Below the pieces are notes generated by a model, which did no database searches, was not told where the DNA came from, and saw nothing but the letters and a program-made list of their open reading frames with translations. Shown here in pieces: positions 32,801 through 41,992 of a stretch of DNA of 64,000 nt. This stretch comes from Roseateles depolymerans (GTDB lineage: Bacteria > Pseudomonadota > Gammaproteobacteria > Burkholderiales > Burkholderiaceae_C). Made by a program: the position numbers and the translations under genes. Every line of letters begins with the position of its first letter. Positions within the stretch are counted from its first letter, which is position 1. The stretch spans positions 1 through 64,000 of the forward strand of contig QFOD01000026.1 of assembly GCA_003241055.1 (NCBI GenBank), written 5' to 3'.

Positions 32801-32979
32801 GCCTGTCGCTGGCGGACTCGGCGCTGTACGCGGCCAAGGCGCAGGGGCGCAACGGCTATGTGGGCGCCGTGCAGGCCCGCGGGCTGACGCCGCGTGAGGC
32901 GCCCGCGGACCTGGCCGCCTGGTGCGGCGAGGCGCGGCTCAGCGTCTGCCGCAGCGACGACCAGCTCAGCCCCGCCTGA
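29881..32979 (+). CDS. Diguanylate cyclase with periplasmic two-component-regulator propeller
   Basis: This 1032-residue protein has a signal peptide or anchor (about 5-26). A periplasmic seven-bladed propeller (about 40-680) shows repeated motifs such as DGRMWIGTEFRGLKVY and DLWVGTLGRGLFRY. A Y_Y_Y beta-sandwich (about 690-755), a transmembrane helix (about 772-790), a short coiled linker and a GGDEF domain complete it. The active site is GGEEI (908-912) and the product-inhibition I-site is RETD (899-902). It should make cyclic di-GMP in response to a periplasmic ligand. ATGs at 29881 and 29890 are both possible. Confidence 0.9.
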   Translation: MPVMQILTRGLAALLLLGVAAAATGAPAPAPQATLEVQFRSVPVPENTSPLLSQDSAGFIWISTSKGLTRYDGYRLRPIELAGSSVSERNLGWVRALAPTRDGRMWIGTEFRGLKVYDPAQDRVISQDAPADGEPLRAPIRALAEDGAGDLWVGTLGRGLFRYLPAARRFEGLPLQVDGEPELRVLALQLAQDGTLWVGHWRGVSRCKAGRCETLADSTKGDGTAVLALAEGRDGRLWLGTQGGRLGVIEQGQLRWVHEQLTPVQALAEAADGRLWAGTKSGVLWLDSATGVIERRLRHDPRRLTGLAGNDISALLRDRSGAMWLSGYGLGVQRHLHHPALAVRGADADPGSALADPDVRALLTLSNGEVLAPTQSGVVARLDGRPGQGLATLGRWARERHTVVEQMAEALDGSIWAAGGGRLEHREANGRLLRDWPLDGGRAQRLLFAPDGSLWLAMQEGLFMLPAPDAPALQRVGLADGKPLHGGIYALTLEPRSGTLWVGGQPGLFRWQPRGLVPVPQAPEATLGSPVVLGLLWGRDGTLWVDTPISGLHHLTGWDDQGRARFDRVSEHLGLEGVFGGNLHEDSQGRIWSQLHVYDPHAGRVDSFGSAEGASFGSYWFFASTRLPDGSLLFGGSRGLLRVRPEAYSARAGSPPLVVSALRVNGQPHAAPGPSQRLQLPPGTRSLSVEFAALDYADPQRLRYQYRLVGLDNDWTAVDAGARNPSFGPLKPGHYALQVRASAHHALWGPEQLNLAIDLAPAWWETWWETWWARGGGVLLALLAVWGWVRWRTGWLRQRQAELQRLVDERTAELRELSLTDALTGLRNRRYLELRLEDDLRLCLRRFENQDGSGPGPDSDLLLMLLDLDHFKRINDRYGHAAGDAVLVQVAERLRAEFRETDSLVRWGGEEILVLVRETHRDDAAELARRVCAAVHERPFEIAPGQSVGMTVSLGFVAFPLDPHQPRLWDWRACLSLADSALYAAKAQGRNGYVGAVQARGLTPREAPADLAAWCGEARLSVCRSDDQLSPA
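32166..32196 (+). repeat. 12-bp tandem microrepeat coding WWETWWETWW
   Basis: The unit TGGTGGGAAACC is present twice plus a partial third copy. It encodes a Trp-rich segment immediately before the transmembrane helix of the diguanylate cyclase, where Trp residues would sit at the membrane interface. Confidence 0.75.
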
Positions 32980-33003
32980 GAGGGCCCAGGTTCAGCGGCG
33001 GGC

Positions 33004-34941
33004 TCAGGCCGCGCTGGTCCGGAAGATGGCAACCGCCTGCTGCAGCGCCTCGGCCTGGCGCCTGAGGCTCTCCGCTGCCGCCGCGCTCTGCTCCACCAGC
33101 GCGGCGTTCTGCTGGGTGACGTCGTCCATCTGGTGGATGGCCGCCCCGATCTCGCTGACGCTGAGGCTCTGCTGGCTGGACAGCGCGCTGACCTCCTGGA
33201 TCAGCTGATCGACCCGGGCGACCGAATCCACCAGCTGCCGGATCGTGGCCGCCGAGTTCTCGCTCTGGCGGCTGCCCAGCTCGATGCGCTCCACGCTGGC
33301 GCCGATCAGCGTGCGGATCTCCTGCGCCGCGGCGCCCGAGCGCTGGGCCAGGGCCCGCACCTCGCTGGCCACCACCGCGAAGCCGCGCCCCTCCTCGCCG
33401 GCGCGCGCGGCCTCGACGGCCGCGTTCAGCGCGAGGATGTTGGTCTGGAAGGCGATGCTGTCGATGGTGCCGATGATCTCGGCGATGCGCTGCGAGCTGG
33501 CCTGGATCTGCTGCATCGTGCCCGCCAGCTCGGCCACCGCACCGCCGCCCTGCTGAGCCTGCTCGCGGGCCGATGCGGCCAGCTCGCTGGCCAGCTTGGC
33601 GTTTTCTGAACCCTGGCCGATGGCCTGGCGCAGCAGGTCCATGGAGGCCGAGGTCTGCTGCAGCGCGCTGGCCTGGGTTTCGGTGCGGGCCGAGAGATCG
33701 GCATTGCCCATCGCGATCTCGCTGCTGGCGGTGGCCACCTGGTCGGCGTTGCCGCGGACCGTGCGCACCACGCTGCCCAGGCTGAGCGCCATGTCGTGCA
33801 GGGCCTGGGTCACGCGCACGCCCTCGTCGCGCGAGCGCTGCCGTTCGGCCTCGGCCTGCTGGGCCAGGTTGCCCTCGGCCACGTCCTTCGCCAGGCGCAG
33901 CGCCTGCTGCATGGAGCGCGCGGTCTGGCCCGCCACCGTCCACAGCAGCGCCGCGCCGCCCAGGGCCAGCAGCACGATGGCGCCCAGGCTCCAGCCCATG
34001 GTGTGCCGGCTGCGGGACAGCTGCTCGTCGATGTCCTGCTGCAGTGCCGAGGTGGCCGCGCCGCCGATGGCGTACTGCGCATCCACGGCGGTGGTCAGCC
34101 GGCCCCACCAGTCGGCCGGGGTCAGCGTCGGGGTCTCCACGCCCAGCACGCCTTTTTCAACCAGTTCGCGCACCTGGGTCAGCTGCTCGGTGGCTTCACG
34201 GGCGCGTTCGTCCACCTTGGTGGCGCGCAGGTCGGCCGGGTTGACGTGCTGCAGGGCACGAGTGGCCAGCTCGTAGGCGCTGACCGTGCGTTCCAGCAGC
34301 ACGGTCAGGCGCTGGCGGTCAGCGGGCGAGAGCTGACCCTTGGTCAGCATGCCCATGCCCGCACCACGCAGCCGGCCCAGCAGGTCAGCGGACAGTGGCA
34401 GGTGGTTGAGGGCGGCGTCCTGCAGGAAATAGCCGTCGGGCAGCGGGTGCAGCACGAGGCCGGCCTCGTCGCTGAGCTGGTAGACCCAGCCCAGCAGGCG
34501 CTCGACCAGGGCGGTGTGCTGCTTGAAGCTCTCGGTGGGCGGCAGGCTGGCCGACTGCACGCTGCCGGCCAGCTGCCCCATGTCGCGCCAGTAGGCCTGC
34601 AGGCCCTGGCGCAGCCCGTCGGAGGGCAGCAGCGGCAGTGCCGCCGTGGACGCGGCCTGCAGGCCCTGCAGCTTCTGCCAGACCTCGGCGCGCTGAGACT
34701 GCGCGGCGCTGTCGCCGGCCAGCGCGCTGTTGGACAAGCCGCGGTGCTGGGCCGTCAGCCGCGTCAGCTGCAGCACCTGGCCTGCGATCGGCACGGCGGC
34801 AGCCTCGGCCGCCAGCTGCGCGTGGGCGACCCAGGCGCGCTGCAGGAACAGCGCGGTCGGGATCAGTGCGGCCGCGGCAGCAATGGCGCCGATGCAGACC
34901 AGCTTGGTTCGGATGCTCTGGCGTTCCAACCAGTTCTTCAT
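33004..34941 (-). CDS. Methyl-accepting chemotaxis protein with NIT-like sensor
   Basis: This 645-residue chemoreceptor has TM1 (about 17-36) and a large helical periplasmic domain with [18 protein letters not shown], resembling the (E/H)RGxS helix of nitrate/nitrite-sensing NIT domains. TM2 (about 318-340), a HAMP segment and a signalling domain follow. The hairpin tip reads [20 protein letters not shown]. No CheA-binding tail or CheR pentapeptide is seen. The start at 34941 is preceded by GGAGA. Longer frames upstream are unconserved. No che genes are in the window. Confidence 0.9.
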   Translation of the reverse strand: MKNWLERQSIRTKLVCIGAIAAAAALIPTALFLQRAWVAHAQLAAEAAAVPIAGQVLQLTRLTAQHRGLSNSALAGDSAAQSQRAEVWQKLQGLQAASTAALPLLPSDGLRQGLQAYWRDMGQLAGSVQSASLPPTESFKQHTALVERLLGWVYQLSDEAGLVLHPLPDGYFLQDAALNHLPLSADLLGRLRGAGMGMLTKGQLSPADRQRLTVLLERTVSAYELATRALQHVNPADLRATKVDERAREATEQLTQVRELVEKGVLGVETPTLTPADWWGRLTTAVDAQYAIGGAATSALQQDIDEQLSRSRHTMGWSLGAIVLLALGGAALLWTVAGQTARSMQQALRLAKDVAEGNLAQQAEAERQRSRDEGVRVTQALHDMALSLGSVVRTVRGNADQVATASSEIAMGNADLSARTETQASALQQTSASMDLLRQAIGQGSENAKLASELAASAREQAQQGGGAVAELAGTMQQIQASSQRIAEIIGTIDSIAFQTNILALNAAVEAARAGEEGRGFAVVASEVRALAQRSGAAAQEIRTLIGASVERIELGSRQSENSAATIRQLVDSVARVDQLIQEVSALSSQQSLSVSEIGAAIHQMDDVTQQNAALVEQSAAAAESLRRQAEALQQAVAIFRTSAA

Positions 34942-35050
34942 ATCCGGCTCTCCCCTGAGCGAGCTGCGCCAATGCGCAGGCTTCGGTCTGCGGACCAGCG
35001 TATCAGGCTTGTCAGCAGCTGGCCACAGGCGGCCATTCCTAGAATTCGGC

Positions 35051-37066
35051 ATGGCCCTCCCCCGCACCCGTCTCGAACTGCTCGCCCCCGCCCGCGACGC
35101 CGACATCGGCATCGAGGCCATCAACCATGGCGCCGATGCGGTCTATATCGGCGGCCCTGGCTTCGGCGCGCGCGACAAGGCGGGCAACGACATTGCCGAC
35201 ATCGCGCGCCTGGCGGCCCATGCCCACCGCTGGCGTGCGCGCATCTTCGTGACGCTCAACACCATCCTGCGCGACGACGAGCTGGAGGGCGCGCGGCAGA
35301 TGGCCTGGCAGCTGTTCGATGCCGGCGTGGACGCGCTGATCGTGCAGGACATGGGCCTGCTGGAGCTGGACCTGCCGCCGCTGCAGCTGCACGCCAGCAC
35401 CCAGACCGACATCCGCACGCCCGAGAAGGCGCGCTTCCTGCAGGACGTGGGCTTCTCGCAGATGGTGCTGGCCCGTGAGCTGGACCTGGGCCAGATCCGA
35501 GCCATCCGTGCGCAGGTGCAGAACGCCCACCTCGAGTTCTTCGTGCACGGCGCGTTGTGCGTGGCCTACAGCGGCCAGTGCTACATCAGCCATGCGGTGA
35601 CCGGGCGCAGCGCCAACCGCGGCTCCTGCAGCCAGGAGTGCCGCCAGGCCTTCACCGTGGTGGATGGTGCCGGTCGCGTCGTGGCGCACGACAAGCATGT
35701 GCTCTCGCTGAAGGACAACGACCAGAGCGCCAACCTCGAGGCGCTGGCCGACGCCGGCATCCGCAGCTTCAAGATCGAGGGCCGCTACAAGGACATGGCC
35801 ACGGTCAAGAACGTCACGGCCCACTACCGCACGCTGCTGGACACGCTGTTCGAGCGCCGCCCCGAGCTGGCAGCGACCAGCGATGGCCGCTGCCGCTTCA
35901 GCTTCACGCCCGAACCCGAGCAGGCCTTCAACCGCGGCGGCACCGACTATTTCGTCAACGGGCGCAAGATCGACATCGGCGCCTTCGATAGCCCCAAGCA
36001 TGCCGGCATGCCGCTGGGCGAGGTACGCAGGGTGGGCCCCGAGGACTTCGACCTCGACACCGGCGACGCCACGCGAGTCGTCAACAACGGCGATGCGCTG
36101 ACCTGGTGGGATCGCCAGGGCGAGCTGCAGGGTGTGCCGGTCAACGTGGCCGAGCCGCTCGATTCGCCGACGGGCCACCAACAGTTCGGCACGCGCTGGC
36201 GCATCACGCCCAACCTGTCCAAGGGTCAGGCATTCAGCGATCTGAGGGATCTCTTCCCCGGTACCGCGATCAGCCGCAACCGCGACATGGCCTGGGAGCG
36301 CCTGCTGGCCAAGCCCAGCAGCGAGCGCCGCATCGCGGTGGACCTGACGCTGGCCCAGGTGGCCGACGGTTTCGAGCTGACGCTGAAGGATGAAACCGGC
36401 ATCAAGGCCGCCGTGCACCTGGCGCACGCGCACGAACCGGCGCGCGACGCCCGCCAGGCCGAGGCCCAGATGAAGGAGGCGCTGAGCCGCCTGGGCGACA
36501 CCGCCTTCGAGGCGCGCCGCGTGCGCCTGGCGATGCGCGGCGAGCCCCTGTTCCTGCCGCTGGCCCGGCTCAATGCGCTGCGCCGCGACGGCCTGGCCGC
36601 GCTGGAGGCTGCGCGCGCCGCCGCCTTCGAGCGCCTGCCGCGTCACGCGTCAGTGGAGCCGCCCGTGCCCTACCCCGAAGACACGCTGAGCTACCTGGCC
36701 AATGTCTACAACGACAAGGCCGCGCAGTTCTACGCCCGCCACGGCGTCAAGCTCATCGCCGCGGCGTATGAGAGCCACGAGGAGCTGGGCGAGGTGTCGC
36801 TGATGATCACCAAGCACTGCGTGCGCTGGTCCTTGAGCCTGTGCCCCAAGCAGGCCAAGGGTGTGACCGGCGTGCAGGGCACGGTGCGCGCCGAGCCGCT
36901 GACGCTGCAGCATGGCGATGACCGCTTCACACTGCGCTTCGACTGCAAGCCCTGCGAGATGCATGTGGTGGGCGCGATGCACAAGCATGTGCTGAAGAGC
37001 CTGAAGGCCGAGATCAAGGCGCAGCCGGTGCAGTTCTACCGCAGCCGCCCGGTGCCGGCGGCCTGA
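35051..37066 (+). CDS. rlhA: 23S rRNA 5-hydroxycytidine C2501 synthase RlhA (peptidase U32 family)
   Basis: This 671-residue protein aligns with E. coli RlhA (YdcP) from end to end: [13 protein letters not shown] near the N-terminus, [14 protein letters not shown], the U32 signature region [16 protein letters not shown], Cys-containing [14 protein letters not shown], and C-terminal CPKQAKG and [10 protein letters not shown]. RlhA hydroxylates C2501 of 23S rRNA using prephenate-derived chemistry and an iron-sulfur cofactor. It is divergent from the chemoreceptor gene across 109 bp. The ATG at 35051 matches the family start. Confidence 0.92.
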   Translation: MALPRTRLELLAPARDADIGIEAINHGADAVYIGGPGFGARDKAGNDIADIARLAAHAHRWRARIFVTLNTILRDDELEGARQMAWQLFDAGVDALIVQDMGLLELDLPPLQLHASTQTDIRTPEKARFLQDVGFSQMVLARELDLGQIRAIRAQVQNAHLEFFVHGALCVAYSGQCYISHAVTGRSANRGSCSQECRQAFTVVDGAGRVVAHDKHVLSLKDNDQSANLEALADAGIRSFKIEGRYKDMATVKNVTAHYRTLLDTLFERRPELAATSDGRCRFSFTPEPEQAFNRGGTDYFVNGRKIDIGAFDSPKHAGMPLGEVRRVGPEDFDLDTGDATRVVNNGDALTWWDRQGELQGVPVNVAEPLDSPTGHQQFGTRWRITPNLSKGQAFSDLRDLFPGTAISRNRDMAWERLLAKPSSERRIAVDLTLAQVADGFELTLKDETGIKAAVHLAHAHEPARDARQAEAQMKEALSRLGDTAFEARRVRLAMRGEPLFLPLARLNALRRDGLAALEAARAAAFERLPRHASVEPPVPYPEDTLSYLANVYNDKAAQFYARHGVKLIAAAYESHEELGEVSLMITKHCVRWSLSLCPKQAKGVTGVQGTVRAEPLTLQHGDDRFTLRFDCKPCEMHVVGAMHKHVLKSLKAEIKAQPVQFYRSRPVPAA

Positions 37067-37069
37067 GCG

Positions 37070-37963
37070 GTGCACGCCCCGCCGGACACCGCTGCGCCGC
37101 GGCCGCAGCAGCGCTACAGCCACCCCACCCCAGGCGTCATGGCCCGCGGCCTGGCCTGGCTGCTGGATGCGCCCCGCTGGGCCGGCTGGCGACGCCGCTT
37201 GCTGGCCGGCCTGCCCTTCCCCGTGCTGGCCAGCGAGGTGAGCGACGTGGCCTATCTCACCTGGATGGTGCCGGTGTCGCGCGTGGCGGCCTGGGTGCCG
37301 CCCGGGCTGGCGCTGGTCGAGCATCAGGGCCTGACCCCGTTCACCGTGCTGAGCTATGCCCACCGGCACTTCGGCCCGGCGGCGCTGGGTCGGCTGCGCC
37401 GGCTCTGCCCCTCGCCGCTGCAGAGCAACTGGCGGCTCTACCTGCGTCCGCAGGCCGACCGGCAGGTGCCGGAGCGCACCGTGCTGTTCACGCACAACGC
37501 GATCAGCCAGCTGCCCTACGTGCTGGGCGCGCGGCTGTTCAGCGACGGCCTGCCGGTCCATCTGCCGCGCCGCTTCTCGCATGGCTGGGCCGATGGGCTG
37601 CTGCACACCGACATCGACCCCGGCGCCGGCAGCGCGCCGGCTTTGCGTGCCAGCCTGCAGCTGCTGGACGATGCCGCGCTGTCCGGGGCGGACGCCGTGC
37701 TGCAGGCCTGCGGGCCCGGCTGGGCGGCTGCCGTGCGCCGGCTGACGCTGCAGGACGCCGCCGTCGTGCCGCTGCCCGAGGGGCCGGGCTGTGCGCTGGT
37801 GGACATCGCGCTGCCCATCGACCCCGCGCAGGTCCGGCCCGCGCGGCTGCGGCCGGGCTCGCTGCACTGCCCGGTGCTGCAGGCCCTGCAGCCGCAGGGC
37901 GGGCCGCTGTGCTTCGTGGTGCCGGCGGTGGACTTTCAGGTGCTGCGCGAACGTCTGATCTGA
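37070..37963 (+). CDS. DUF2071-like protein
   Basis: This 297-residue protein starts with GTG 3 bases after rlhA and is probably co-transcribed and coupled. SDVAYLTWMVPVSRVAAWVP, then PGLALVEHQGLTPFTVLSYAHRHFGP, resembles the DUF2071/YqjF acetoacetate-decarboxylase-like beta fold. No signal peptide is seen, though a hydrophobic arginine-rich region occurs near residues 30-50. The family has no firmly known activity, and the assignment is by motif impression. Confidence 0.65.
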   Translation: MHAPPDTAAPRPQQRYSHPTPGVMARGLAWLLDAPRWAGWRRRLLAGLPFPVLASEVSDVAYLTWMVPVSRVAAWVPPGLALVEHQGLTPFTVLSYAHRHFGPAALGRLRRLCPSPLQSNWRLYLRPQADRQVPERTVLFTHNAISQLPYVLGARLFSDGLPVHLPRRFSHGWADGLLHTDIDPGAGSAPALRASLQLLDDAALSGADAVLQACGPGWAAAVRRLTLQDAAVVPLPEGPGCALVDIALPIDPAQVRPARLRPGSLHCPVLQALQPQGGPLCFVVPAVDFQVLRERLI

Positions 37964-38041
37964 CAGGCGCCCGCCGGGGGGCATCCGCACCCTCTGCCGC
38001 TCACCCTGCACCGCCTAACATGGTGGTCCGCGGAGGATCAC

Positions 38042-38617
38042 ATGAGGTCACAGGGCATTCTGCGCAGCTGGCAGGAAGAGCGTGGGTTCGGGTTCATCGC
38101 GCCGACGCAGGGCGGCGCGGAGGTGTTCGTCCACATCAGTGCCTTTGCGCGCGACGGCGGGCGGCCGGTGCAGGGGGAGTCGCTCAGCTACGAGCTGGGG
38201 CGTGGGGCCGATGGCCGGGTGCAGGCCGTTCGCGTGCAGCGCACGGCGCTCGGGACGCCCGCACCGGGGCGGCCGGGCGTGACGCGATCCGCTGCGGCGC
38301 GCTCTGCGGGGCTGGACCTGCCCAGGCTGCTGGGGAGTTTGCTGATCCTGGCTCTGCTGAGCGTGCTGGGCGCCTGGGGCTGGCGGCACTACCAGGCCGC
38401 GGCGACCCGCCTGGACCTGGAGCGGCAGGCGCCCTCGCCGGTGCTGGCCGAGCCTGGGCCGACGGCCTCGCCCTATCGCTGCGATGGCCGCACCCGCTGC
38501 GAGCAGATGAGTTCCTGTGCCGAGGCCACCTGGTTCGTCAAGCACTGCCCCGGCACGCAGATGGATGGCAACCACGACGGCGTTCCCTGCGAGCGCCAGT
38601 GGTGCACCGGCGGCTGA
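38042..38617 (+). CDS. Cold-shock domain protein with membrane helix and Excalibur domain
   Basis: This 191-residue fusion has three parts. Residues 1-66 are a cold-shock domain with RNP-1-like GFGFIAP and RNP-2-like VFVHISAF. Residues about 97-115 form a transmembrane helix (LLGSLLILALLSVLGAWGW). Residues about 148-188 are an Excalibur calcium-binding-like motif (CEQMSSCAEATWFVKHC, then DGNHDGVPCE). The topology puts the nucleic-acid-binding domain inside and the Cys-rich domain in the periplasm. Related fusions are known in proteobacteria, but their role is not. Confidence 0.87.
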   Translation: MRSQGILRSWQEERGFGFIAPTQGGAEVFVHISAFARDGGRPVQGESLSYELGRGADGRVQAVRVQRTALGTPAPGRPGVTRSAAARSAGLDLPRLLGSLLILALLSVLGAWGWRHYQAAATRLDLERQAPSPVLAEPGPTASPYRCDGRTRCEQMSSCAEATWFVKHCPGTQMDGNHDGVPCERQWCTGG

Positions 38618-38633
38618 GGCCGCTGCCGTCGCG

Positions 38634-39314
38634 TCAGCTCATCAGCTCGTACGGGCCGCCGCGCTCCAGTGCGCGCAGGTAGGCGGGGCGGGCGTGGATG
38701 CGGGCCAGGAAGTCGCGCAGGGCCGGGTAAGCGTCCATCGCACCGCCACGGGCGGCGGCGGCCTCCAGAGGGAAGCTCATCTGCACGTCGGCGGCACTGA
38801 ACTCGGCGCCGGCAAACCAGGGCCGGGCGCTCAGCTCGGCCTCCAGGAAGGCCAGCTGGGCGTCGATATTGGGCTGGACGAAGCTGCCCAGCACCTTGTT
38901 CGCGATGCCCTTCGCAATGGGCTTCACGAAGAAGGGCATGGGGGCCCGGGTGACCATCGTGAACACCAGCTTCATCAGCAGCGGCGGCATGGCCGAGCCC
39001 TCGGCGAAGTGCAGGAAGTAGCGGTAGCGCAGCGTGTCCGGGTGCTGGGGCGCCGGATCGGCCGGCTTGAAGCGGCCCTGGCCGTAGCGGTCCACCAGGT
39101 ATTCGAGGATGGCACCGCTCTCGGCCACCGTGAGGCCGTCGTCGGTCAGCACCGGCGACTTGCCCAGCGGGTGCACCCGGCGCAGCTCGGGCGGGGCCAG
39201 GCGGGTCTTGGGGTCGCGCTGGTAGTGCTGGATCTCGTAGGGCAGGCCCAGTTCCTCCAGCATCCACAGCACGCGCTGGGAACGGGAGTTGTTCAGGTGG
39301 TGGACGGTGATCAT
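38634..39314 (-). CDS. Glutathione S-transferase family protein
   Basis: This 226-residue protein has an N-terminal thioredoxin-like GST domain (ITVHHLNNSRSQRVLWMLEE, with glutathione-site TVAESGAILEYL) and a C-terminal all-helical domain (LSARPWFAGAEFSAADVQM). The catalytic residue is probably the Ser of NNSRSQR. It conjugates or reduces an unknown electrophile. It converges with the cold-shock fusion gene, 16 bp apart. Confidence 0.9.
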   Translation of the reverse strand: MITVHHLNNSRSQRVLWMLEELGLPYEIQHYQRDPKTRLAPPELRRVHPLGKSPVLTDDGLTVAESGAILEYLVDRYGQGRFKPADPAPQHPDTLRYRYFLHFAEGSAMPPLLMKLVFTMVTRAPMPFFVKPIAKGIANKVLGSFVQPNIDAQLAFLEAELSARPWFAGAEFSAADVQMSFPLEAAAARGGAMDAYPALRDFLARIHARPAYLRALERGGPYELMS

Positions 39315-39449
39315 GGCGCCGCAGTGTAGGCAGGACGCAGCATTTGCGGCCTGGGCCGGAAACTGATTTCGCCGCTGCCCGCTTGTCGGCGGCCGGGCCG
39401 GGGCCCAGCATGCGGGCCATCGCCTCGCGGCGCTTCACCTCCTGTCACC

Positions 39450-39752
39450 ATGAGCACTTCAGCGTCTTCCCCCGTGGCCGTCGTGGCCACCCTCACCGTC
39501 CTGCCGGGCCAGCGCGATGCCGTGCTGGCCGCCTTGCGCGAGGCCGTCGTGGCCGTGCGCGGCGAGCCCGGCTGCGAGAGCTACGTGCTGCACGAGGACA
39601 GCGCCCGGCCCGAGCGCCTCGTGATGATCGAGCGCTGGAGCAGCGCCGCGGCCCTGGAGCAGCATGCGCAGGCGCCGGCCTTCACGGCGCTGGCCGCCCG
39701 GCTGCAGGGGCGCGCCGAGCTGCAGGTGCTCACGCTCAAGCCCTTGTTCTGA
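39450..39752 (+). CDS. Antibiotic biosynthesis monooxygenase (ABM) domain protein
   Basis: This 100-residue protein is a single ABM ferredoxin-like domain: VAVVATLTVLPGQRDAVLAAL, GCESYVLHEDSARPERLVMI and ERWSSAAALEQHAQAPAF. Members are small cofactor-free monooxygenases or quinol-modifying proteins. A SnoaL-like gene follows 8 bp later, suggesting a two-gene unit. Confidence 0.87.
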   Translation: MSTSASSPVAVVATLTVLPGQRDAVLAALREAVVAVRGEPGCESYVLHEDSARPERLVMIERWSSAAALEQHAQAPAFTALAARLQGRAELQVLTLKPLF

Positions 39753-39760
39753 GGCTGGCC

Positions 39761-40309
39761 ATGACGAGAACTTACCGCTCATCCCTTGCCGCCCTGGCCG
39801 TGGTGCCGCTGCTGTGCGGCCCGGTGGCGCTGGCGGCCCAGCCGGCAGCGCTGCTGCAGCCGCAGGTGCTGGTGGCCGACCGCAGCCTGCCCGCGGCCCA
39901 GCAGCAGTCCCAGGTACTGGCCGCAAGGCGCTACGGCAGCTTCTGGGCCAGTGGCGACGAGGCCCTGGCCCGTGCGGCCCTGGCGCCGGATTTCATGGAC
40001 CGCACCCTGCCGCCCGGCCGGGCCCAGGGCGTGGAAGGGCCGATCGCGGCCAGCCGCGGCTTTCGTGCCGCGGTGCCCGACCTGACGGCCCGCATCGAGC
40101 AGATGCTGGTCACGGGCGACCGGGTCGTCGTGCACCTGCGCTTCAGCGGCCATTTCAGTGGCGAGTTCCAGGGCCGGCGCGGTGCCGGCCAGGCGGTGGA
40201 TTTCATCGCCACCGACATCTACCGCATCGCCGAGGGCCGCATCGCCGAGAACTGGCATCTCGAGGACAACCTCACGCTGATGCAGCAGCTGGGGCTGGTG
40301 GCGCGCTGA
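39761..40309 (+). CDS. Secreted SnoaL-like (ester cyclase) family protein
   Basis: This 182-residue protein has a signal peptide (SSLAALAVVPLLCGPVALAAQ) and an NTF2-like SnoaL fold with FWASGDEALARAALAPDFMD, RIEQMLVTGDRVVVHLRFSG and IAENWHLEDNLTLMQQLG. SnoaL-like proteins include polyketide cyclases and many of unknown function. Export to the periplasm is unusual for a cyclase, so a binding or hydrolytic role is possible. The ATG at 39761 directly follows the ABM gene. Confidence 0.83.
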   Translation: MTRTYRSSLAALAVVPLLCGPVALAAQPAALLQPQVLVADRSLPAAQQQSQVLAARRYGSFWASGDEALARAALAPDFMDRTLPPGRAQGVEGPIAASRGFRAAVPDLTARIEQMLVTGDRVVVHLRFSGHFSGEFQGRRGAGQAVDFIATDIYRIAEGRIAENWHLEDNLTLMQQLGLVAR

Positions 40310-40325
40310 CGCGCCACCGCGGGGC

Positions 40326-41741
40326 TCAGGGGCGAGCCGGGGCGGGCTCGTCCTGCGGCGCCAGCAGGCGCCCGAACACCAGCTTCACCAGCAGCAGCCC
40401 GGCACCGGCCGCCACCACCAGCAGCGCGTGCAGGCCCCAGAAGCGCGCCCCCGGCATCTCGCCGAGGAAGCCGGCCAGCCAGCCCACGAAGCTGTTGCCG
40501 AAGAACAGGTGCAGGTAGTAGATGCCGATCATCACGCCCTGCAGGCCCTGGGGTGCGGCGCGCGAATACAGCGCCAGGCCCACCGGCAGGATGTTGGCAA
40601 AGCCCAGGTTGTTGACCAGCGTGTAGACCAGCGTCCAGGCCAGGCTGGCCTTGCCGGCGCCGCCGTCCGCGGCGGCGGCCGGAATCATCAGCAGCGCTGG
40701 TGCGGCGGCTGCGATGAAGCAGCCCAGCGCCATCTTGCCGATCTCGTCGGGCTCGCGCCGACGCGTGGCCCACCAGCGCCAGAACGCCAGCGAGGCCAGC
40801 ATGGTGCCGGTGCTCAGCAGCGCATCGACGGCCTGCAGCCAGGTGACGGGCACCTCCCAGCCAAACAGCAGCAGGTCGAGGTTCTTCTCGGCCCACAGCG
40901 GGTAGGCGTTCTGGAACTGCTGGTTGCCGACGATGGACAGCATCAGCAGCGGCAGGATCAGCACCAGCAGGCCCACCTGCAGCCAGGCGCGGCGGCCCAG
41001 CGGGGCCCGCGGCGTGGCGCTGGCCGCGGCGCGGCGCGGCGCCTCGGGCGGCAGCCAGCGGCGGCCGGCCAGGTAGACGAACAGGCCGATCACCATGCCC
41101 ACGCCGGCGGCGCCGAAGCCCCAGTGCCAGGCCACCTTCTCGCCCAGCGTGCCGCAGACGATGGGCGCGGCGATCACCGCCACCTGCACCGCCAGCATGA
41201 AGATCTGGAAGGCGCTGGCGCGGCGCTTGTCCTTGGGGTCGTAGAGGTCGCCCACCTGGGCCGCGATATTGCCCTTGAAGCAGCCCACGCCGATCAGCAG
41301 GCAGGCCAGCGCCGGCAGCAGCGCTGTCTCGAAGGCCATCAGGAAGTGACCGAAGGCCATCAGGCTGGCGCCCAGCACCACGGTGCGGGTGCGGCCCAGC
41401 ACACGGTCGGCCAGCAGGCCGCCGAAGATGGGCGTCAGGTAGACCAGGCCCGCATACAGGCCGAACACGATGGATGCCAGCTGCTGCGGTGAGCGCGCGC
41501 CGGTGACGTTCTCGATGGCGGCGCGCAGCGCGTCCATGCCCATCACGGGGCCGATGTTCTGCGGCAGGAACAGGTAGTTGCTCAGGTAGAGCACCAGCAG
41601 CGTCTGCATGCCGTAGTAGGAGAAGCGCTCCCACAGCTCGCAGGCGGCCAGCCAGCCCAGGCCGGCGGGGTGACCCAGGAAGGATCGATCGTGGCGGGCG
41701 CGCCGTTCGGCGTCCGCGTCAAGGGTGGCGGTGGTCAACAC
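40326..41741 (-). CDS. POT family proton-dependent peptide transporter
   Basis: This 471-residue inner-membrane transporter has the POT ExxER motif in [20 protein letters not shown] and the loop [16 protein letters not shown]. It imports di- and tripeptides with protons. About 12-14 membrane helices are visible. The second POT signature is represented by [19 protein letters not shown]. It is divergent from a chemoreceptor gene across 251 bp. Confidence 0.92.
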   Translation of the reverse strand: MLTTATLDADAERRARHDRSFLGHPAGLGWLAACELWERFSYYGMQTLLVLYLSNYLFLPQNIGPVMGMDALRAAIENVTGARSPQQLASIVFGLYAGLVYLTPIFGGLLADRVLGRTRTVVLGASLMAFGHFLMAFETALLPALACLLIGVGCFKGNIAAQVGDLYDPKDKRRASAFQIFMLAVQVAVIAAPIVCGTLGEKVAWHWGFGAAGVGMVIGLFVYLAGRRWLPPEAPRRAAASATPRAPLGRRAWLQVGLLVLILPLLMLSIVGNQQFQNAYPLWAEKNLDLLLFGWEVPVTWLQAVDALLSTGTMLASLAFWRWWATRRREPDEIGKMALGCFIAAAAPALLMIPAAAADGGAGKASLAWTLVYTLVNNLGFANILPVGLALYSRAAPQGLQGVMIGIYYLHLFFGNSFVGWLAGFLGEMPGARFWGLHALLVVAAGAGLLLVKLVFGRLLAPQDEPAPARP

Positions 41742-41992
41742 AGGGTCCAGGTCAAACGCGAAAAGCCGCGACTGTCGGCCATGCCGACGCCGCTGGCAAG
41801 GCGGATTGGCCGCGGGTGAAGGAAGTCATCGGGCGGGTCAGGCAATCCAAGGCGGCACGAATGAGTGGATTCCTTCCGTTTTGTTCGGGAAGACGCCAAG
41901 ATGGACCCCGAACTGTGCGCCGGGTCACAGCAGAATGCCGGGCAGCGGGCGCAGACCTGCTCCGTCATGCATGCGTCATCCAGGGGAGTGGC

